Assembly (NCBI RefSeq): GCF_015291745.1 | Contig: NZ_CP030060.1 | Coordinates: 915,291 to 979,290 of the forward strand | Direction: 5' to 3' | From: Bradyrhizobium sp. CCBAU 53351 | Lineage (GTDB): Bacteria > Pseudomonadota > Alphaproteobacteria > Rhizobiales > Xanthobacteraceae | DNA: 64,000 bases | Shown: positions 58,437 through 64,000 of the stretch, piece after piece | How the letters are laid out: every line of letters begins with the position of its first letter | Position numbering within the stretch: position 1 is the first letter of the stretch | Notes under the pieces: model-generated | The model's database searches: none | Seen by the model: only the letters and a program-made list of their open reading frames with translations | What the model was told of the DNA's origin: nothing | Translations under genes and position numbers: made by a program

Positions 58437-59005
58437 ACCGCTGCCAATGAATGATGCAGCCTTCAGCCTTCAGCCCTCCGGCAATCGCCAGCTGATCTGC
58501 CCGGCTCCTGCCTACGATCGCGGTGATCGCCGCCAGCGACACCACGCAACGGGATACGATTGCCGCGGTCGGGATACCCTGTCATTCTCGTAGCGCCGGA
58601 GCCCAAGGAAAGGATGCAGATGATACATGGGCCTTAGCCCCATCGACAAGCCCACCACCCGCTATCGTTTTCGCCTGTGGGTGGTCACGAGCATCGAGTC
58701 CCCTGTCCGTTCGCGGCAGGCTGAGCTTAGGAGAGCCGCCGAGCTCAAGCGCCGCAACGGCATGGGCAGCAGGACTTTAGGCCGTTCCAAGGTCACGAGA
58801 ACGAAGCCTGCGGCAGATCGGCCGTTTGTCCATCTCTCTTGTTGAGTCCGAGTCATGGAGGAGGGGATCAATCGGTGCGGAGGCCCGCTTGGGCGCAAGC
58901 TGTATTTTTCAAGAGTCTCGGGAATTCTCGATGGCGGGGTTGATCCTGCGGGCATTAGGAACCGGCAGATTGGTCGTCTGCTGGCACTCGGGTAGGTTAT
59001 CTTTT
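58437..59005. other. Gap between IS256 scrap and DUF1612 gene
   Basis: 569 bases. A 72-codon frame at 58627-58845 (MGLSPIDKPTTRYRFRLWVV) has no recognisable family and overlaps open frames on the other strand. No repeat or RNA seen. Confidence 0.35.
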
Positions 59006-60211
59006 TTAGAGAACACCCCAGGCTCGGTAACGCCCTCGTCCAGTGGTCTCGCGCAGACCAAGCTCATTTACGAGACTCAATGCTGCACGCGGTGTGATAT
59101 CCAGCTCTTCTGCGATCATGCCGGCAGAAACGACTGGCCGGCTGAAGACGTAATCGATAAGCGCCGGCAATTTCGACGTCGATCGATGGCCGGCCACCCT
59201 TCGAAGCATCAGAGTGCGTTCGTTCAGCCACCTGTCGTGCGTCTTCAGGCCAATCTCACCAGCGGCCGTGATGGCCTCAAGCTCCGCGACGAGACGGGTT
59301 GCAAGGTCGCGCGAGCGGCGTCGCTCACGCGGGATCGTCTTCAGCCCCTCATGCAGGCAAGCCAGGTGTGAGCGTGCTTTTCTCCGATGACCTAGCAGCG
59401 CAGACGTAAGCAGCTGGCCAAGCCAGGGTCGGTGCTGAAGGGGCTCGAGACTGCGCCAGCTGTCCGCGGCAATGGCCGCCGCGAGCGTCGGAGGCAGGCT
59501 CCTGCTTTGCTGAAGGCCGCGTCTCCAGACGGCAAGACGCTTTTCTTCGTCCCAATCGGGGTCGTAGACCAGTGGATCCCGCTCGGTCATTCGACGGAGA
59601 TCGCTGGTTAAGATCTGGTCGGTCTTGGCGATCGCGGCGTCGATTTCTGCGAAAGCCTGCGCGAGTCCGTCATTGCTCTGAGTTACAGAAGAGTAGTCGT
59701 GGGTTCTCGGCACATGGCTGTCCTGCTCCGCCTCATGATGCGTAGTTCCGATGTTCGGCGGTTCGCAGTCCTCCTCTTCTATTCCATTTGTGCCGGCTAA
59801 CCCGCGCAGATCGGTGATCCCGACGGACGAGAGAGCCCAGTCGGGGCCCTCGCGGTGAATGCGCCGGCGGGCGCGGAGTACATCGCGAGCTCGGCTCAGC
59901 TCGTGAGTTGGCGCACGAACATCCATGCCAGCGTCATGAAGAACGAGATCTTCGAGGTGGACGAGTTCGCCTTCCAGCCATAGAGTGGCGCATGCGTCGG
60001 TGAAGTGCGTCCGACTAATCCAACCGTCTCGGATTGGGCTTTTCGCAAGGCGCTCATCTAGACGGGCTAAAGCATCTTCCGCGGCTGCGAGCGGAAGTGC
60101 AATCGCCGACCAGGGCAACGGTTCTGGTATTTTGTAGCTACTAGACAACGCCTTGATAACTTTGATGAGAATCGGCGACACGGAAGCTATCATGTCGCTA
60201 ATTTCCGTCAT
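59006..60211 (-). CDS. DUF1612 / RHE_PE00001-family plasmid protein
   Basis: 401 residues. N-terminal MTEISDMIASVSPILIKVIK; then LPWSAIALPLAAAEDALARL, DERLAKSPIRDGWISRTHFT and DACATLWLEGELVHLEDLVL. The central part has VYDPDWDEEKRLAVWRRGLQ. A C-terminal helix-turn-helix (RPVVSAGMIAEELDITPRAA, LSLVNELGLRETTGRGRYRA) suggests DNA binding. This family is typical of rhizobial RepABC plasmids, close to the replication genes; its function is not established. A 9-bp inverted repeat spans the start codon. Confidence 0.85.
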   Translation of the reverse strand: MTEISDMIASVSPILIKVIKALSSSYKIPEPLPWSAIALPLAAAEDALARLDERLAKSPIRDGWISRTHFTDACATLWLEGELVHLEDLVLHDAGMDVRAPTHELSRARDVLRARRRIHREGPDWALSSVGITDLRGLAGTNGIEEEDCEPPNIGTTHHEAEQDSHVPRTHDYSSVTQSNDGLAQAFAEIDAAIAKTDQILTSDLRRMTERDPLVYDPDWDEEKRLAVWRRGLQQSRSLPPTLAAAIAADSWRSLEPLQHRPWLGQLLTSALLGHRRKARSHLACLHEGLKTIPRERRRSRDLATRLVAELEAITAAGEIGLKTHDRWLNERTLMLRRVAGHRSTSKLPALIDYVFSRPVVSAGMIAEELDITPRAALSLVNELGLRETTGRGRYRAWGVL

Positions 60212-60219
60212 AGCGACAT
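60192..60219. promoter_or_regulatory. Inverted repeat over the DUF1612 start codon
   Basis: ATGTCGCTA (60192-60200) and TAGCGACAT (60211-60219) flank a 10-base spacer; the start codon of the DUF1612 gene lies at 60209-60211. The arms can be extended with AGCTAT. A helix-turn-helix protein repressing its own translation start region would fit. Inference from position only. Confidence 0.45.
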
Positions 60220-60433
60220 AGCTTCAACTGCTATGATGAGCGTGCAAGCGTTAGTGCCGATCGGTCTTTAAACCGATGTCGGAGTCCTAGCCTCTATTCT
60301 CCTTCCTCGGCCGTCCGCCTGTAGAGCTGTAGAGCAACCCGGTTGGCATCATTACTACCGGCGGGGGCAGTTGCTGGGCGGCTCATCTACAAGCGGCGAT
60401 GGCCCCCCACTGGGCCCCGCATGAGTCTGGCGC

Positions 60434-60626
60434 ATGATTAGGCAGTCTGTAGCGGCGGTGCGAAGGTCATATCGAGAACTACCCCTCGCGGAGATAGCAG
60501 CCAGATTTGGCGAGTAGGCGTGGCAACGGTCGTCTTGAAGAGTTCAGTTCCGACCAGCTAACGGCGTATCGGCGGATGGTCAAAGAACGGTTACGAGACT
60601 TCTTCAAGAAGGGTTCGAACGATTAG
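60434..60626 (+). pseudogene. Possible small gene broken by a +1 shift
   Basis: Frame 1 from ATG 60434: MIRQSVAAVRRSYRELPLAE, IAARFGE, stop at 60515. The next frame continues directly as GNGRLEEFSSDQLTAYRRMV, KERLRDFFKKGSND, stop at 60624. Together they would give a basic protein of about 62 residues. No family recognised. It lies between the DUF1612 gene and the parS-like sites. The rest of 60220-60720 holds no gene. Confidence 0.3.
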
Positions 60627-60721
60627 CCAACCGTAGTTCGATTTGGAGCTTCGCGGGCCTTCACTCGCTCTGGCCAGTCGTGAGAACGCCTGTATCAAAG
60701 GCCTAGATTGAGCTAGGCTGT

Positions 60722-60737
60722 GTTGTCAGCTGACAAC
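60722..60737. repeat. parS-like palindrome 1
   Basis: GTTGTCAGCTGACAAC, a perfect 16-bp palindrome matching GTT-N4-GC-N4-AAC, the form described for RepB-binding parS sites of RepABC plasmids. Confidence 0.8.
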
Positions 60738-60862
60738 GTTTTGCTGCGAAGTGTTGGTGTCGGATTCACCATTAAAATGCATTAACCATGTTTCGCCGGA
60801 CGCGCGGGCTACAAGTGCTCGAATGGGCGACCCGTCGGAATTCTGCAGATCACCTAGGAGGT

Positions 60863-60878
60863 GTTGTCAGCTGACAAC
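60863..60878. repeat. parS-like palindrome 2
   Basis: Same 16 bases as site 1, 141 bases further on. Confidence 0.8.
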
Positions 60879-60934
60879 GCCGACTCGCCTGCTTTCTCAT
60901 CGCGCCTCTTTTGCCCTCCCCCACATCGCACAAG

Positions 60935-60950
60935 ATGTTGTCAGCTGACA
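60935..60950. repeat. parS-like palindrome 3
   Basis: Same 16 bases, 72 bases after site 2; the right flank ACAGT is shared with site 4. Confidence 0.8.
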
Positions 60951-61218
60951 ACAGTACGGGGGCCGACCGCAGACTACGAGACAAAGGCTCTTGAGCCGGT
61001 TCCGAGCGGGGATCGTCTCGAGCGGGATGGATCCATCCGAGCGGTAAATTGCCGGATCAACAATGTAGTTTCCTCAAGCGCCTTACCCGACCAGTCCATC
61101 TGTGTCGGTTTGGGGTGCAGTCTAGTCCCCGCTGGGACTGTCGAGGCTCGACCAAAAGTTGGAGGCCCCTTCGGGGGCAGTGGCGTGGTATGCGAGTACT
61201 TCAATCGCGCGGGTTGCA

Positions 61219-62567
61219 TGGTCCACCGGGTTGATTCCTGACATTTTGGACCGGGCTGATGCCTGACAATATTCGATCATTGTTCTCCTGTCTGCGGCGT
61301 TTCCTGCGCGATGCGGAGCCGCGCGCGCGGCGGAGCAAAGCGCAGGAAACGCCGCTCGCAATTGATCAGCCCGAGATCGCGACCGCAGAAGCGCACGAGG
61401 TGGCCGCTAGTGTCGTGCTCACAGAGGCCGACGAGCTCACCTGCGAGCGCCTCGCCAACGAAAACGTGCTCGCCGCGCCATTTGATATCGCCGGTGGGAC
61501 GCACCCGGCGAACCTCGTGATCGGCGTCGTACCAAGGGTCATCGAGACGGCGTGGCAAGGTGCGCGAGGGCGACTGCCAGAGTTTGACGGGCGGCATCTG
61601 GTCGAGCGCCTCATGTGGCCGCTCCTGGTTGAAGTGGTGGCGGAAGGCATCGAAGCGGCGTTGCTGCTCGGCGACCGTTGCCGCGGGCGGCTTCGTGGTC
61701 TGGGCCTTCAGCGTGCGGTGCATGCGCTCGTGCCGGCCGTTGTCCTGCGGGCTCGCCGGGGGGATGTAGCGCGGTTCGATACCGAGCTTGAGCCACCATA
61801 CCGAGAGCGCCGAAAGGCCGCCCGCCCCCGTCGATCCAAACGGTGCACCATTGTCGGAGCGGATCGCGGCGGGAAGGCCGATGTCCTTGAAAACACGTTC
61901 CAGGGCGCTCCTGACGCCCGCCCCCGTCGGATCGACGATGCGCACTTCGATAAGATAGCGGCTCGCCGCATCGGTGATGGTCAGCGGATCGCAGCGGTTG
62001 CCGTCGCGGGTTCGGAACCAGCCCTTGAAGTCGATCGCCCATTCTTCGTTGGGTGCGCTTGCCGGCGCCGCCACCTCGCCTTGCGCAATCGCCCGGCGTC
62101 GGCGCCGACGCGCCTCGACCAGGCCCTCACGCTTCAGGATGTCGCCGATCGTCGAGGCTGCCGGCCAGTCGACCTCCGGCCGCTCATGCTCAAGCCATGC
62201 CTTGATCTTCTTCGGGCCGAAATGCGGAAACCGCTGCCGCGTCGCGACGATGCGATCGGCCAGCCGCCCCGCCGTCGCATGCGGGCAACTCGCCGCCGCG
62301 TGGCTGCGCTCCTCGAACCAGCGCCGCTCCCCGCTCTCCCGACGCCGCTTCCAGACGTAGAACGTCTCTCGGCTGACGCCGTGCCGCGCGCACAGCTCCG
62401 TCACCGAAAATGCCCCCGTCTCGTACTCTCGAAACAACGCGACACGCTCCTCCACAGGACTGCTCTCCCTGAAAGGCATCGCCTGATCCTCCTTCGAATC
62501 AGACGAGCCTTGCCTGTCAGGAATCAACCCGGTCTAATCTGTCAGCACTCAGCCCGGTCTGTACCCA
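61219..62567 (-). mobile_element. IS481-family insertion sequence
   Basis: About 1349 bp. Each end holds two copies of a motif ACCGGGYTGATKCCTGACA (left 61219-61263, right about 62505-62567 in reverse), and the transposase reads inward from the right end. It lies between parS-like sites 3 and 4, so it has separated a once tighter cluster. No clear target duplication. The transposase is intact. Confidence 0.8.
61277..62479 (-). CDS. IS481-family transposase
   Basis: 400 residues from ATG 62479 (MPFRESSPVEERVALFREYE). An N-terminal helix-turn-helix (GAFSVTELCARHGVSRETFY, VWKRR) and HTH_29-type region are followed by the integrase core: EEWAIDFKGWF (first Asp), AIRSDNGAPFGSTGAGGLSA (second Asp), RYIPPASPQDNGRHERMHRT (Glu) and HHFNQERPHEALDQMPP. 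Full length with no frameshift; likely active. Confidence 0.92.
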   Translation of the reverse strand: MPFRESSPVEERVALFREYETGAFSVTELCARHGVSRETFYVWKRRRESGERRWFEERSHAAASCPHATAGRLADRIVATRQRFPHFGPKKIKAWLEHERPEVDWPAASTIGDILKREGLVEARRRRRRAIAQGEVAAPASAPNEEWAIDFKGWFRTRDGNRCDPLTITDAASRYLIEVRIVDPTGAGVRSALERVFKDIGLPAAIRSDNGAPFGSTGAGGLSALSVWWLKLGIEPRYIPPASPQDNGRHERMHRTLKAQTTKPPAATVAEQQRRFDAFRHHFNQERPHEALDQMPPVKLWQSPSRTLPRRLDDPWYDADHEVRRVRPTGDIKWRGEHVFVGEALAGELVGLCEHDTSGHLVRFCGRDLGLINCERRFLRFAPPRARLRIAQETPQTGEQ

Positions 62568-62724
62568 TCCAGCCCCCCGCCCGGCATGCAAGCAGCGGGT
62601 GGCGCATTCCTCGCTCGTGCCGCACCATTGCCCGCTTGATGGATTGGACAGCGCAACGCGAACGCTAGCGCCATTCGCCGTCTCCAGGCGTCATCCGTTT
62701 CCCTTGCCGCTAGTTGTCCCGCAT

Positions 62725-62740
62725 GTTGTCAGCTGACAAC
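62725..62740. repeat. parS-like palindrome 4
   Basis: Same 16 bases as sites 1-3, on the other side of the IS481 element; about 910 bases before the RepA start. Confidence 0.8.
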
Positions 62741-63649
62741 AGTGCCGTGGCAACCGTGGAGCGTGGGGTCCGTTCACCTGCCGCTCGTTTCGCTAGGCTC
62801 AGAAGCCCCGAGCGACCAAGGAGGAGTCCGGGGTGGCCCAGGTAGCCCTGAACCAACGGCGAGCATCAGAAAACCCGCCAACTAATTCACCGCTCGGACC
62901 TCTTCCGGAGTTAAGGCGGTGAGGAGGTCATCCGTGGTCATGGCGGGTGGTTTGGCCTCGGGCCGCGTGCGGACGGTACCATGTTATAGCGGGTCCTAGG
63001 CGCGTGGCCGCTCGCGTAGCGAAGCCTGCAATGCGCTCGGTCTTTCCCGTTTCTTTGTGGCCGGGCCTAGTGACCGCCATTCTCTCCCTTGGCGAAGGCT
63101 TGGCGCGATAACAAAGCCGTTGTCGCTCATGCCGGATGTTGAGGCCGCAAAAGTAGGTGATGACATCGTGTTGAGAAAGGCACCGCACCTTTCCTCGTCA
63201 CGGCGGATTTGGGAAAAAGCCAGGCACGAAGCTTCGCGTCGCGACGCGGATGAACTCATGGTTGGCGCCGCGGCTGTCCCCTTTTGGGAATCATGAGTGA
63301 TGCGATAGCCGGTACTGAGAATCTGGCGAAGCCTCTAACGTCGGTACGGAAGCCCCGCCGGGCTGAGCGGCGCTCCGGCCCGCCAGTTCCAGATCCGTAT
63401 GCGGCTTAATCCAAAGCGGGGCAGGATGCGGCCAACGCCGGCCGGTGACACCTTGATCGCTGGCGCTGCCGCGCACAATGCCTCGACGGCTAAGGTGGCT
63501 GTGGGTGGCGGGGGGTCGGCGATGAATGGGTCTGGAGGAGCGAGCGCGCAAAGTTAATCCTTTCATTCTTGCGCCGACTCGGGAATCGTGTTGAGTCTGC
63601 AGACGGTAATCCGCCGTCTGAGCTGCAAAAACCGTTTTGGATTGGAAAG
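62741..63649. other. Region between parS site 4 and repA
   Basis: 909 bases. Frames at 62996-63259 (minus) and 63057-63296 (plus) overlap and neither is recognised. A 19-codon minus frame at 62882-62941 (MTTDDLLTALTPEEVRAVN) looks like the start of a lost gene. The last 100 bases should hold the repABC promoter; see the dyad at 63600-63620. Confidence 0.4.
63600..63620. promoter_or_regulatory. Dyad before repA: candidate RepA operator
   Basis: CAGACGG (63600-63606) and CCGTCTG (63614-63620) with a 7-base spacer, 30 bases before the repA start. RepA proteins of RepABC plasmids repress their own promoter by binding dyads there; the position fits. Confidence 0.45.
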
Positions 63650-64000
63650 ATGAGAGTTTTTGAGACAGAGGAGGGGTGGCCGGAGACAGCGAGCGCGCGC
63701 ATTTCCTGCCATGCCACTCTACTCTCTGGTCAACTCCGCTCGTTGGGCGCCGCCCTTTTTCCACCAGCGGCTGCCAAGACTCTTCGCCCGTTCTCCTCCG
63801 GAGAGGTGGCCAAGATCGTTCGCGTGTCAGACGGCTATTTGCGGCAACTTTCCCTCGACGGCCTGGGACCTGCCCCCGCGATCGGTCATGGCGGGCGGCG
63901 GTCGTATACCTTAGCTCAAGTGAATGAGCTGCGGGCCTATCTGGCTGCAGCCCGCCCGCGGGAGGCAGTTGATTTTCTCCCACGGCGGCGCCCCGGCGAA
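63650..64000 (+). CDS. repA: Plasmid partition protein RepA of a RepABC operon (5' part)
   Basis: 117 codons to the window edge, open throughout: MRVFETEEGWPETASARISC, LSGQLRSLGAALFPPAAAKT, LRPFSSGEVAKIVRVSDGYL, RQLSLDGLGPAPAIGHGGRR, SYTLAQVNELRAYLA, DFLPRRRPGE. This is the MerR-like helix-turn-helix N-terminal domain of RepA; the ParA-type Walker motif (FKGGSGKTT) should follow just past the edge. RepA with RepB partitions the plasmid and represses repABC. ATG 63650 is preceded by GGAAAG very close by, so the exact start is open. Confidence 0.88.
   Translation, partial: MRVFETEEGWPETASARISCHATLLSGQLRSLGAALFPPAAAKTLRPFSSGEVAKIVRVSDGYLRQLSLDGLGPAPAIGHGGRRSYTLAQVNELRAYLAAARPREAVDFLPRRRPGE

Noticed and set aside
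60259..60276. ATCGGT/ACCGAT dyad upstream of the DUF1612 gene
   Set aside because: The arms are only 6 bp, as expected by chance in GC-rich DNA.

Overview
The window reads as accessory DNA of a root-nodule alphaproteobacterium, most likely Bradyrhizobium. The base composition is GC-rich. The glutamate synthase and PII proteins are of the Rhizobiales type, and the conjugation and quorum-sensing genes follow the layout known from rhizobial symbiosis ICEs (Mesorhizobium ICEMlSymR7A type). The right edge is the origin zone of a RepABC replicon: four identical 16-bp palindromes of the parS form GTT-N4-GC-N4-AAC, a DUF1612/RHE_PE00001-family gene, and the first 117 codons of a RepA. The molecule is therefore probably a RepABC megaplasmid carrying ICE-derived DNA, or a chromosomal region that has absorbed one.

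Layout. 1-16.2 kb is a stack of insertion sequences. An IS21 sits in an ISNCY-type transposase gene with a 5-bp target duplication. An IS3 element whose ends are 12 kb apart (4008-16179) has been split by an IS30, an IS110 and a second IS21, and that IS21 was itself split by an IS91-like unit, a serine-recombinase element and another IS110. 16.4-18.7 kb holds an amidase/dehydrogenase gene pair. 19.3-20.7 kb encodes a LuxR/LuxI quorum-sensing pair (TraR/TraI), followed by a LysR regulator. 21.7-36 kb is a conjugation block, all on the minus strand: relaxase, TraG, CopG, TrbB-C-D-E-J-K-L-F-G-I and a DUF2274 protein, with a hairpin-rich candidate oriT upstream of the relaxase. 36.6-42.2 kb is the ICE control and processing block: transglycosylase, TraF peptidase, DUF2840 protein, RepA-like initiator with three iteron-like repeats, RdfS/AlpA-like factor, an FseA homologue encoded in two overlapping frames, QseM-like antiactivator, divergent QseC-like repressor, and a further XRE regulator. 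The parA gene expected between the RepA-like gene and the DUF2840 gene is missing.

42.4-48 kb holds a 730-bp direct repeat (two identical DUF736 genes) flanking an MFS exporter, then two frameshifted plasmid-type genes (a membrane protein and a DUF2493 protein). 48.4-49.2 kb encodes an orphan PAS-like protein, followed by a decayed IS3. 50.7-58 kb carries intact gltB and glnK (glutamate synthase large subunit and PII) among degraded DNA, with a truncated Trm112-type gene and an IS256 scrap. 59-64 kb is the RepABC-associated zone, interrupted by an intact IS481.

How the genes work together, by analogy with the characterised Mesorhizobium system: TraI makes an acyl-homoserine lactone and TraR responds to it. 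TraR output leads to FseA, made by +1 frameshifting, which turns on the RdfS excision/transfer operon. QseM blocks this and is controlled by QseC. The relaxase, TraG and the Trb type IV apparatus then carry out transfer. All function calls come from reading motifs; no database search was run.
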